From positions 1 through 7,332 of the forward strand of contig JAJRYI010000188.1 in NCBI GenBank assembly GCA_024275815.1: a DNA stretch of 7,332 nt, given 5' to 3'. The first letter of the stretch is position 1, and each line of letters begins with the position of its first letter. Positions 1-5,752 of the stretch are shown piece by piece. This DNA is from Actinomycetes bacterium (GTDB taxonomy: Bacteria > Actinomycetota > Acidimicrobiia > Spongiisociales > UBA5794). The notes beneath the pieces were generated by a model, which saw only the letters and a program-made list of their open reading frames with translations, had not been told where the DNA came from and did no database searches. The translations under genes and the position numbers were made by a program.

Positions 1-612
1 CAGGCTGGTGAACGCCCTGGCGTTGGGGTAGGTGATCACGATGCCGGTCGGACCCGATACGGTCATCTGAACATCGTTGAGGACGGGGGCGATCCCGGTC
101 CAGGAGACCTCGACCCAGTCAGGTGCCGAGGCGGACAGGGTGCCTACGTCGGTGGTGACCTGGGCGACGTCGTCGCCGATGAACTTGGCTACGGGCACCT
201 CGACCTTGTAATCCTTACTGCGGTCCTTGCCGTCCTGGGTCCAGGTTGCGATCACCTTGAGCTTGACCTTCGTGATGCCGTACGGCACCGAGATGCGCAG
301 GGAGGTGAAGTCGGTTTCGTTCGCGGACAGCGTGTCGTTGTCCATGAGGCTGCTGAACGGGTCGGTGTTGTCGGGGTAGGTGATCGTGACACCTGCCACG
401 TTGGTCGTCGCGACGATCTTGAAGTTGGTCGCGTCAGCCTTCTTGGCCTTCCAGCTGATGGCCACCCACGCGGTATCTCCCTCAACGATGGCTGCGGTCT
501 TCTTGGTCTTGAGTTCGACCTTGCCCTTGCCGCCGTCATCGGCGAGTGCGGGAGTCGCAGAGAGGACCATCAGGACTACGGCAATGAGGAGCGTGAGTGT
601 TTTCTTCATCAT
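1..612 (-). CDS. Secreted protein with repeated beta-type domains (3' end cut by window edge)
   Basis: I do not recognise a named family. The reading frame is open from an ATG at 612 to the left edge, giving 204 residues without a stop. Residues 1-24 form a signal peptide (KK, hydrophobic stretch, ALA before DD). After it come two similar segments: AWVAISW...GVTITYPDNTDPFSSL (about residues 48-89) and DWVEVSW...GIVITYPNARAFTSL (about 166-204). This points to tandem beta-sandwich-like domains of roughly 115 residues in an exported or surface protein. There are no cysteines and no membrane segment after the signal peptide in the part seen. A second ATG follows at once at 609. No Shine-Dalgarno sequence is visible; a TACATC hexamer just upstream could be a -10 for a near-leaderless start. 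It is divergent from the SGNH hydrolase gene. Function unknown; export is well supported, an adhesive or structural role is only a guess. Confidence 0.85.
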   Translation of the reverse strand, partial: MMKKTLTLLIAVVLMVLSATPALADDGGKGKVELKTKKTAAIVEGDTAWVAISWKAKKADATNFKIVATTNVAGVTITYPDNTDPFSSLMDNDTLSANETDFTSLRISVPYGITKVKLKVIATWTQDGKDRSKDYKVEVPVAKFIGDDVAQVTTDVGTLSASAPDWVEVSWTGIAPVLNDVQMTVSGPTGIVITYPNARAFTSL

Positions 613-677
613 GGTGATGTATCGGCACCGCGTGGGCCATCTTGACTCCCACAGAGGGTGGTTCTTCCTATCCCCGC

Positions 678-691
678 GATGACTAGTCATC
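678..691. promoter_or_regulatory. 14-bp perfect palindrome, candidate operator
   Basis: GATGACTAGTCATC is a perfect palindrome lying between two divergently transcribed genes for secreted proteins. With no loop it is a better candidate for a dimeric regulator site than for a terminator. On the plus strand it lies downstream of a TTGACT (642-647) and a weak TCCTAT (666-671), a possible but poor promoter for the hydrolase gene. No regulator gene is nearby, so binding is inferred only from symmetry and position. Confidence 0.35.
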
Positions 692-717
692 TCTCCATCG
701 ACCCTCGAGGAACCCCA

Positions 718-738
718 TTGGACGTCTGAGACGTCCAA
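718..738. repeat. Inverted repeat with 9-bp arms, candidate operator or hairpin
   Basis: TTGGACGTC and GACGTCCAA are perfect inverted arms separated by TGA. The element ends about 35 bases before the start of the SGNH hydrolase gene. It could be an operator or a small 5'-leader hairpin. Its GACGTCTGA core resembles the GACGCCTGA units found in two other intergenic gaps of this window, so it may belong to a dispersed repeat family instead. Confidence 0.45.
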
Positions 739-772
739 CCGGTATCTCGTCTGTCGGGTAGGTTTCTCAGTG

Positions 773-1933
773 ATGTACAAGCGTGTTCTCTCCGTTCTTG
801 TCGCTGCAGTTGTGGCCGGCATCACCGCCGTTCCGGCAACAGCGCAAGTGAGGCCGGTGAGCGACCTCCTCCCCGACGGCGATACGAGGCCCGTGATCGT
901 GTCCGCCGAACTCCTGGCTCCGGGCCGCCATAACGATCTCCTCGAGGCCGACGTCATCATCGATGCTTACGACAACGACGGCGTGGTCCAATACGAGTAC
1001 CGGTGGAACGGCGCCACGATCGGGCAGGCCCATGAACTCGACAGACTCCGTCCAACGGTGAGCTACGCAACGACCTCGCCGCGATCTCGTTACGGACTGC
1101 AGGTTCGCGCTATCGACGTCAACTCGAACGCGTCTGACTGGTTCACGGTCTGGACTGGAACGACACCGGGCCCGCCGAACATCATCGTTGCAGGAGACTC
1201 GATCGCCTCGGGCTACACGAAGCAGTGGTTCAGCGGCGATGCCACCTGCGTCGACGGCAGCTACTCGTACGGGACGACCGTCGCGGTCGAGATCGCATCG
1301 ATGCTTCCGGATGCCTGGGCCCCGACGTACACGAACATCGCGTGGGCCGGTGCCGGGGTCGGCAACATGGTCGATGGGGGATCCGACTCGTGTGGCACGA
1401 CGTACGAGCCTCAGGTGGACCAGATCCGTCGCCTTGCGGGGGCGGACACCTGGAACGTCGTCGTAGTCACTGCGGGGATCAACACCACGAACTGGACGCA
1501 GGTCGTCGTCGACCTCACCAAGGACACGACGTTCTCGTTCACCAAGCGCGGCGATCAGGATGCCTGTCGCACCGCAGTCCGTGATCGATGGAACATCGCC
1601 GAGCGTCGCAGATACATCACCGAAAGAGCTCGCGAGACATCGGAAGCCCTGACAACTCAGACGAACGCACAGGTGTACTGGACAGGCTATTACGACATCA
1701 CCGGCACAGAACTCGCTCCGCTGTGGGTCCCGGTGGGTGATGCATGCGCGGATCAGATGGAGTACGCCCTCGATCAGCTGCATGGCGCTTTGCGAGACGG
1801 CCTCGACCCCGAAGTGACCTGGATAGACATCGATCGCAGGATCGCCACACAGAAGTGGGCGGGTTGGCCACATCCGAACCCCGAAGGTCACCGAACGATC
1901 GGTCTCATCGTTGCGGAGGCCATAGGTAGATGA
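773..1933 (+). CDS. Secreted SGNH/GDSL-type hydrolase with N-terminal Ig/Fn3-like region
   Basis: Likely an exported serine esterase or acyl hydrolase; substrate unknown. The 386-residue protein starts MYKRVLSVLV and has a signal peptide of about 25 residues ending ATAQ. Residues about 38-130 look like a fibronectin/Ig-type domain (YEYRWNG, YGLQVRAIDVNSNAS). The SGNH part follows: block I IIVAGDSIASG with Ser143 as nucleophile, a Gly-rich AWAGAGVGN near 190-198 (block II), TAGIN with Asn237 (block III), and WPHPNPEGH with His367 (block V). The Asp usually three residues before the His is Gly364, so the enzyme may use a Ser-His dyad. Cysteines 159, 207, 265 and 325 could form two disulfides, fitting export. 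A GTG at 770 is an alternative start; GGGTAGG at 756-762 could serve either, and TAGGTT (759-764) could instead be a -10 for a leaderless start. It sits alone before the fxsA operon. Confidence 0.85.
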   Translation: MYKRVLSVLVAAVVAGITAVPATAQVRPVSDLLPDGDTRPVIVSAELLAPGRHNDLLEADVIIDAYDNDGVVQYEYRWNGATIGQAHELDRLRPTVSYATTSPRSRYGLQVRAIDVNSNASDWFTVWTGTTPGPPNIIVAGDSIASGYTKQWFSGDATCVDGSYSYGTTVAVEIASMLPDAWAPTYTNIAWAGAGVGNMVDGGSDSCGTTYEPQVDQIRRLAGADTWNVVVVTAGINTTNWTQVVVDLTKDTTFSFTKRGDQDACRTAVRDRWNIAERRRYITERARETSEALTTQTNAQVYWTGYYDITGTELAPLWVPVGDACADQMEYALDQLHGALRDGLDPEVTWIDIDRRIATQKWAGWPHPNPEGHRTIGLIVAEAIGR

Positions 1934-1941
1934 CGCACGTC

Positions 1942-1983
1942 TGTGTTCTGTGTTCTGTCGTCTGACGCCTGACGCCTGTCCTA
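1942..1983 (+). repeat. Degenerate heptanucleotide tandem repeat
   Basis: Six consecutive 7-base units can be read: TGTGTTC, TGTGTTC, TGTCGTC, TGACGCC, TGACGCC, TGTCCTA. The array fills almost the whole gap between the hydrolase stop and the fxsA start, and its last unit contains the probable -10 of fxsA. It resembles in style the short tandem heptamer repeats known from other bacteria such as cyanobacteria. The TGACGCC unit recurs in the arms of the hairpin at 5693-5750. Confidence 0.6.
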
Positions 1984-1987
1984 CCCT
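1982..1987 (+). promoter_or_regulatory. Candidate -10 element for a leaderless fxsA operon transcript
   Basis: TACCCT matches the TANNNT form of actinobacterial -10 hexamers, and its last T is seven bases before the A of the ATG at 1994. This is the spacing expected when transcription starts on the start codon itself. There is no Shine-Dalgarno sequence before that ATG, which agrees with a leaderless message. No clear -35 is visible because the heptamer repeat occupies that place. Confidence 0.45.
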
Positions 1988-1993
1988 GTGGCT

Positions 1994-2374
1994 ATGAGGA
2001 TACGAACATGGTTGTTCCTGGCCTTTCTCATCGTGCCGGCGCTCGAGATCGTGCTGTTCTACTACGTGGGGACGGCGATCGGTATCTGGCCGACCATCGC
2101 CATCGTCATCGCAACGGCGTTCCTCGGTTCATCCCTCGTTGCGCGGCAGGGTCGCCAGACATGGGTGAACATCCGCACCGAGATCGCCGCGGGCAAGCCA
2201 CCGACCGTCCAGCTCGTGCACGGGGCGATGATCCTCGTTGCAGGGGCACTGCTGTTGACTCCCGGTTTCCTGACGGACATCACCGGTTTCCTCCTACTCG
2301 TTCCCTCCGTGCGCGAGTCGTTGCGGGGATGGTTCGTTGCTCGTCTCACCTCACGTTGGGTGGTGGTCAAGTGA
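1994..2374 (+). CDS. fxsA: FxsA family membrane protein
   Basis: A 126-residue inner-membrane protein of the FxsA family, named after the Escherichia coli protein that relieves F-plasmid exclusion of phage T7 when overproduced; its normal function is not established. Hydrophobic segments lie at about residues 6-26, 30-48 and 77-104. Family hallmarks are visible: the GSSLVARQG stretch (45-53), AAGKPP (65-70), and LLLTPGFLTDITGFLLLVP (86-104) followed by Arg107. Length is normal for the core family, without a long acidic tail. The ATG at 1994 is preferred over an in-frame GTG at 1988 because it sits at the right distance from TACCCT for a leaderless start. It heads a four-gene operon; its stop codon overlaps the start of the Nudix gene (GTGA). 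Confidence 0.9.
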   Translation: MRIRTWLFLAFLIVPALEIVLFYYVGTAIGIWPTIAIVIATAFLGSSLVARQGRQTWVNIRTEIAAGKPPTVQLVHGAMILVAGALLLTPGFLTDITGFLLLVPSVRESLRGWFVARLTSRWVVVK

Positions 2375-3144
2375 GCCTTCGCCGAGCATCGACGGTGTGT
2401 CTCGTCCGGGACAACGACGGTATCGAGGTCTTGATGGTTCAGCGGCCCGAGACTTCGAGGTTCATGCCGTGTGTGTGGGTGTTCCCCGGCGGTGCGGTCG
2501 ATGATGCAGATGCAGCAGCCCCTCCGTCGTTCGGACCCTGTACGGCAGGCTCGGACTGGCGAGTTGCCGCGCTTCGGGAACTGATCGAGGAGACCGGTGT
2601 CTGGCTCACGACCGAAGGTGCCAGGACGATGCCACACACCGACGACGTGTTCGGTGCCGTGGAGGCATCGCCGTACGAACTCGATCAAGACGCTCTCGTG
2701 TACTTCTCGAACTGGATCACCCCGGCGGCGTTCCCCATCCGGTTCGATACACGGTTCTTCCTCGCCGTCGCCGAGCCCGACACAGAGGCGACGTACAACA
2801 CCGACGAGCTCGTCGGTCTCGTGTGGACCTCCCCGATCGAGGCACTCGAGCGGGATGCAGCCGACGACTGGGACGTTGCGTTCCCGACCAGGCGAACCCT
2901 CGAGTTGATCTCGACAGAGACCTCAGCCGCGGATCTCGTGGATCGCCTCCGTTCTCTCGACATCGTCGCACCGGTGCAACCGCGCCTCTACGTCGATGAT
3001 CACGAGGCACGCATACTGCTGCCGGAGGATCCCGGGTTCGACGCTGCCGGACCTGCCCAGCACGACCCCGAGATCCTCGAGCGTCTCATGAGGGTTCTTG
3101 CCATGGGCGGCCGGATCCCAGCCGAGCTCAAAGGCCACGGCTGA
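2371..3144 (+). CDS. Nudix hydrolase, NUDT19-like (probable CoA/acyl-CoA diphosphatase)
   Basis: Probably a cytosolic Mg-dependent pyrophosphohydrolase of 257 residues. The Nudix fold begins with RRASTVCLVRD and VLMVQRPETSRFMPCVWVFPGGAVD (residues about 4-44). The box is WRVAALRELIEETGV with Arg69, Glu70, Glu73 and Glu74 intact. Between the GG (40-41) and the RE there are about 14 residues more than in the standard GX5EX7RE spacing. Such an insertion is typical of the NUDT19 (RP2) branch, whose mammalian member cleaves CoA and acyl-CoA to 4'-phosphopantetheine species. The SNWITPAAFPIRFDTRFFLA segment (113-132) is also typical of this branch. Start: GTG at 2371, overlapping the fxsA stop by four bases, so translation is probably coupled; an upstream in-frame extension to 2008 lies wholly inside fxsA. 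The next gene follows after one base. CoA specificity is inferred from subfamily only. Confidence 0.88.
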   Translation: MSLRRASTVCLVRDNDGIEVLMVQRPETSRFMPCVWVFPGGAVDDADAAAPPSFGPCTAGSDWRVAALRELIEETGVWLTTEGARTMPHTDDVFGAVEASPYELDQDALVYFSNWITPAAFPIRFDTRFFLAVAEPDTEATYNTDELVGLVWTSPIEALERDAADDWDVAFPTRRTLELISTETSAADLVDRLRSLDIVAPVQPRLYVDDHEARILLPEDPGFDAAGPAQHDPEILERLMRVLAMGGRIPAELKGHG

Positions 3145-3145
3145 G

Positions 3146-3925
3146 ATGAGCACGATCGAGCGAGTTCTCGCCCCGAACCCGAGCCTGTACACCGGTCCGG
3201 GGACGAACACGTACGTCTTGTCCTGTGACGGTGAAGCACTCGTTGTCGACCCAGGGCCCATCATCGGGACACACACCCTCGAGATCGTCAAGGCACTCGA
3301 GGGACTCAGTCTCGTCGGTATCGTTGCCACCCACACGCATCCGGACCACGCGCCCCTCGCCAATCCACTGGCTGCGAAACTCGGCGTCCCGGTGTACGGA
3401 TACGGGCCCGGACCCGACTTCGTCCCGGATGTCACCGTCGCCGATGGGCAGAGCATCCCGTTCGGGTCATCACGTCTCGACGCCATCCACACCCCGGGCC
3501 ACACCCCCGACCATCTGTGTTTTCGACTCGGTGAGGTGCTCTTCACCGGGGACCACATCATGGAGGGGTCCACGGTCATCATCGAGGACGCAGCGGACTA
3601 CCTCGACAGCCTCTACCTCGTACGGGGACTCGGTGTGGCCCGGATCGAACCGGGGCACGGCAGCACGATCGACGATGCCGCAGCGGTGATCGACGACTAC
3701 ATCGACCACCGTCTCGAACGTGAACGCCAGATTGTAGATGCAGTCCGGCAGGGGGCAGGGACCGTCGGCGACATCGTCGACGTCGTGTACGAGGGGATCC
3801 CGGAAGGGCTTCGCCACGCTGCGATCCATCAGGTCGGTGTCCAGCTGAGAAAGCTCGATCGGGACGGCGCGGTAAGGTTCGGAACGAGTTTGGCCGAGGA
3901 AGTAACAGAGGTTCACCTGAGATAG
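3146..3925 (+). CDS. MBL-fold metallohydrolase, LACTB2-like
   Basis: A soluble metallo-beta-lactamase-fold hydrolase of 259 residues. Metal ligands are complete: THTHPDH with His63, His65, Asp67 and His68; TPGH with His119; TGDH with Asp136; PGHG with His171. The N-terminal VLAPNPSLYTGPGTNTY resembles LACTB2-like members, and the C-terminal part (about 185-245) looks like the winged-helix tail of that group. Family members include an RNA endonuclease (human LACTB2) and enzymes of uncertain substrate, so the reaction cannot be fixed here. The ATG at 3146 was chosen because it directly follows the Nudix stop; the longer in-frame start at 3098 would read through the Nudix C-terminus. The Nudix pairing hints at successive hydrolytic steps on related metabolites, but this is inference. 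Seven bases separate it from the next gene. Confidence 0.9.
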   Translation: MSTIERVLAPNPSLYTGPGTNTYVLSCDGEALVVDPGPIIGTHTLEIVKALEGLSLVGIVATHTHPDHAPLANPLAAKLGVPVYGYGPGPDFVPDVTVADGQSIPFGSSRLDAIHTPGHTPDHLCFRLGEVLFTGDHIMEGSTVIIEDAADYLDSLYLVRGLGVARIEPGHGSTIDDAAAVIDDYIDHRLERERQIVDAVRQGAGTVGDIVDVVYEGIPEGLRHAAIHQVGVQLRKLDRDGAVRFGTSLAEEVTEVHLR

Positions 3926-3932
3926 GGGACTG

Positions 3933-5237
3933 ATGCGAATCCGAATCGTTCTTGCTGTGGTGGTGCTGGTGGCACTAGCCGTCCCTGCCTACGCCCAAAC
4001 CGGTGGCGAACTGTCCCAGAGCGACGTCGACGCCGCTCTCGCAAGGCGCCGTGCTGCCGGTTCCAGCCTCGAGGCGCTCACCGCCCGTTTCGATCAGGCC
4101 ATGTTCGACGAGGAGATTCTCAGAGAGCAAATCATGGACCTCTCCGTGCGGGTTGCCGACCTCGAGCAGGACATCATTGCTCGTCGCTCCAAGGTCGTTT
4201 CCCTCGTCGTGTCGCGCTACATGGCGGGTGGGCTCACAGGGACAGAGCGTGTCTTCAATACGCGAGACTTCACGGACATCCCGGTCCAGGCAGAGTACCT
4301 GGCCAGGCTCAACGCTGCGGACCTCGCGGTACTCGGCGGGCTGCTTGCGTCGGAGGAGCTCCAGGTGAGCCAGCAGGAGTCTCTCGATGCTTCACTGATC
4401 GCCCAGCGTGAGATCACCACGGAACTCACGGAGATGGCGACAGAACTGTCGGTGGCACTCGCCACCGCGGATGCCGAGTACAACTCGATCGCTGCGGCGT
4501 TCACCAAGCAGGAGGAGGAACGCAGAGCCAGGGAGGAAGCCGAACGTAAGGCCCGTGAGGAGGAGTTGCGCAAGGCAGAGGCTGCACGGAAGGCCAGAGA
4601 GGCCGCAGCCGCCGCGGCAGCGACCACCACCACGGCGGTGGCGACCACGACGACGACCACGGTGCCGGTCACTACCACGACGACCGAGGCCCCGCAGGTG
4701 ACAACGACTACAGAGGTGACCACCACGACGAGCGAGGCCTCGTCGACGACGGATGGAAGTACATCGACCACTGCTGCCCCACCCGATACGACCACGACCA
4801 CGACGGCACCGCCACCCCCGCCGGCGATCACCGATGGCAAGACGTGTCCGGTCAACGCGGCGAACAGCTTCTCAGATACGTGGGGTGCGGCGAGATCCGG
4901 GGGGAGAACACACAAGGGTGTCGACATCTTCGCTGCACGCAACGCTCCGCTCGTCGCGGTCGAGTCAGGGACGGTGACCAGGACGTCGAACAGTTCCCTT
5001 GGAGGGATCTCGATCTACCTCACAGGCTCATCGGGGAACCGGTACTACTACGCCCATCTCGAGTTCATCACAGATGGCATCAGAGGAGGGACGGTGGTGG
5101 ACGTCGGCGAAACCCTCGGTGGCGTCGGAACTACCGGCAACGCACCCGCGTGGCTCCCGATGCTTCACTTCCAGTACGCTCCACCCGGAGGTGACTGGGT
5201 GAATCCGTACCCCCTGGCCAAGGCCCTCTGCGGGTAG
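3933..5237 (+). CDS. Secreted coiled-coil protein with C-terminal M23 (LytM) domain, one catalytic His replaced
   Basis: An exported cell-wall protein of 434 residues. Order: signal peptide 1-21 (ending AYA before QTGG); coiled coil about 26-225, ending in a charged Glu/Arg/Lys/Ala helix; Thr/Pro-rich linker 231-297; M23 peptidase domain about 303-434. The build resembles EnvC/NlpD-type and RipA-like envelope proteins, in which the coiled coil positions a wall hydrolase or activator. Zinc ligands His327 and Asp331 (HKGVD) and His412 (LHF) are present, and so is His375 (YYAHL). However, the usual HLHF reads MLHF: Met410 replaces the first His, a catalytic residue in active LytM enzymes. The domain may be inactive and act as an amidase activator, or have altered activity. 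Cys305 and Cys433 could form a disulfide. AGGGGAC just before the ATG is a plausible ribosome binding site. Last gene of the operon. Confidence 0.9.
   Translation: MRIRIVLAVVVLVALAVPAYAQTGGELSQSDVDAALARRRAAGSSLEALTARFDQAMFDEEILREQIMDLSVRVADLEQDIIARRSKVVSLVVSRYMAGGLTGTERVFNTRDFTDIPVQAEYLARLNAADLAVLGGLLASEELQVSQQESLDASLIAQREITTELTEMATELSVALATADAEYNSIAAAFTKQEEERRAREEAERKAREEELRKAEAARKAREAAAAAAATTTTAVATTTTTTVPVTTTTTEAPQVTTTTEVTTTTSEASSTTDGSTSTTAAPPDTTTTTTAPPPPPAITDGKTCPVNAANSFSDTWGAARSGGRTHKGVDIFAARNAPLVAVESGTVTRTSNSSLGGISIYLTGSSGNRYYYAHLEFITDGIRGGTVVDVGETLGGVGTTGNAPAWLPMLHFQYAPPGGDWVNPYPLAKALCG
4623..4823 (+). repeat. Low-complexity Thr/Pro-coding tract
   Basis: Runs of ACC and ACG codons encode a Thr-rich linker with scattered Val, Glu, Ala and Ser, ending in five prolines. 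It joins the coiled coil to the M23 domain of the secreted protein. Such linkers usually span the cell wall and may be glycosylated. The near-repeated codons make the tract prone to length change and to assembly error. Confidence 0.8.
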
Positions 5238-5245
5238 CAGAGGGC
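5223..5245 (+). terminator. GC-rich hairpin terminator overlapping the M23 gene stop
   Basis: GCCCTCTGC and GCAGAGGGC form a perfect 9-bp stem with loop GGGTA. The TAG stop codon straddles the loop and the start of the right arm. There is no U tract, which is common in high-GC actinobacteria. It likely ends the fxsA-Nudix-MBL-M23 transcript just before the convergent small gene whose stop is at 5272. Confidence 0.6.
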
Positions 5246-5271
5246 GCCGGTGCCTTCGCGATCGCGTGGGT

Positions 5272-5373
5272 TCAACTGCCGGATCGCTTGTCCTTCTTCG
5301 CTTGGCGCTTCTCTTTCAGGCTCTTGGCTGGGGCCTTCTTGGTGCTCTTGCCGCCCTTGTCTTTGTTCGCCAT
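5272..5373 (-). CDS. Very small Lys-rich basic protein (33 aa)
   Basis: The minus strand encodes 33 residues beginning MANKDKGGKSTKKAPAKS and ending KKDKRSGS, with TGA at 5274-5272. About a third of the residues are Lys and it has no hydrophobic segment. A near-ideal ribosome binding site, GGGGAGGTGA (5390-5381), lies seven bases before the ATG, strong support for a real gene despite its length. Short Lys-rich proteins of this kind occur in actinobacterial genomes without assigned function. The charge suggests contact with nucleic acid or the ribosome, but this is inference only. It converges with the M23 gene and diverges from the Pro/Arg-rich small gene, sharing a roughly 140-base upstream region in which I see no clear promoter. 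Confidence 0.78.
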   Translation of the reverse strand: MANKDKGGKSTKKAPAKSLKEKRQAKKDKRSGS

Positions 5374-5514
5374 GGTCGTGTCACCTCCCCGGTAGTCGCG
5401 TACGACGTTGACCTCATACTGTCACATCCTCACGTTTGTGCGTGTCGCGATTCCAACTTCCCGCCGGGCGCCGTGAGCGCGACAATGGAAGTGGCGACTG
5501 AAAGGAGACTCTCA

Positions 5515-5682
5515 GTGTCACACGACTCCGGATTCAGGCACGGAGGCCACGCCCAGGCGTTCCGCCCACCCCCGGTACCTCGTCCACCGAGACGGCGGCC
5601 ACCCCGCTTCGAGCAGCGACTGGCTCGGCGGTTCCGCGACCACGAACGGAGAGTGACCGGCCAACCACCCCCCAAGCACTGA
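5515..5682 (+). CDS. Small Pro/Arg-rich protein (55 aa), unknown function
   Basis: I do not recognise a family. The chosen start is GTG at 5515, because AAAGGAG (5501-5507) precedes it by seven bases. The 55 residues begin MSHDSGFRHGGHAQ, continue with a Pro/Arg-rich stretch (RPPPVPRPPRRRPPR, 17-31) and a basic helix-like part (FEQRLARRFRDHERR), and end PPPKH. It is strongly basic and probably disordered, without signal peptide or membrane segment. The same frame is open back to 5266, but that part runs antisense through the Lys-rich gene and has no ribosome binding site. Coding status rests mainly on the Shine-Dalgarno sequence, so it could be a chance frame in GC-rich DNA. It is followed by a strong hairpin. 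Confidence 0.5.
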   Translation: MSHDSGFRHGGHAQAFRPPPVPRPPRRRPPRFEQRLARRFRDHERRVTGQPPPKH

Positions 5683-5692
5683 CCCCACACCA

Positions 5693-5750
5693 TCAGGCGT
5701 CTGGCGTCCGAGACCGCAACATATTGCGCCTGTGGACGCCAGACGCCTGA
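5693..5750. terminator. 17-bp-stem hairpin between convergent genes, probably bidirectional terminator
   Basis: TCAGGCGTCTGGCGTCC (5693-5709) and GGACGCCAGACGCCTGA (5734-5750) pair perfectly. The 24-base loop holds a second small hairpin, CGCAA-CATA-TTGCG (5715-5728). The element fills the gap between two convergent genes and ends two bases before the DUF389 stop codon, so it can fold in transcripts from either side. There is no U tract. The arms are built of GACGCC units like the heptamer array at 1942-1983. Confidence 0.7.
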
Positions 5751-5752
5751 GG

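Noticed and set aside
767..1891. 374-residue minus-strand open frame opposite the SGNH hydrolase
   Set aside because: Arg/Val-rich composition without domains; it mirrors a plus-strand gene with signal peptide and catalytic blocks. Long antisense frames are expected in GC-rich DNA.
1942..1983. Heptamer array considered as a CRISPR-like or attachment site
   Set aside because: Units are only seven bases, without spacers, and there are no cas, integrase or flanking tRNA sequences.
2008..2370. Upstream extension of the Nudix gene frame
   Set aside because: It lies wholly inside fxsA, has no ribosome binding site and no Nudix similarity; the GTG at 2371 in a GTGA overlap is the sensible start.
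4217..4942. 241-residue minus-strand frame rich in Val and Ser
   Set aside because: It is the antisense reading of the Thr-coding tract and coiled coil (ACC/ACG becomes GGT/CGT, read as Val-type runs), so low complexity explains it.
5257..5266. CGCGATCGCG palindrome after the M23 gene terminator
   Set aside because: GATCG-rich words are common throughout this window, so one 10-base copy does not support a specific site.
5266..5514. Long N-terminal extension of the Pro/Arg-rich small gene
   Set aside because: It crosses the Lys-rich gene in antisense and has no ribosome binding site, whereas AAAGGAG stands before the GTG at 5515.
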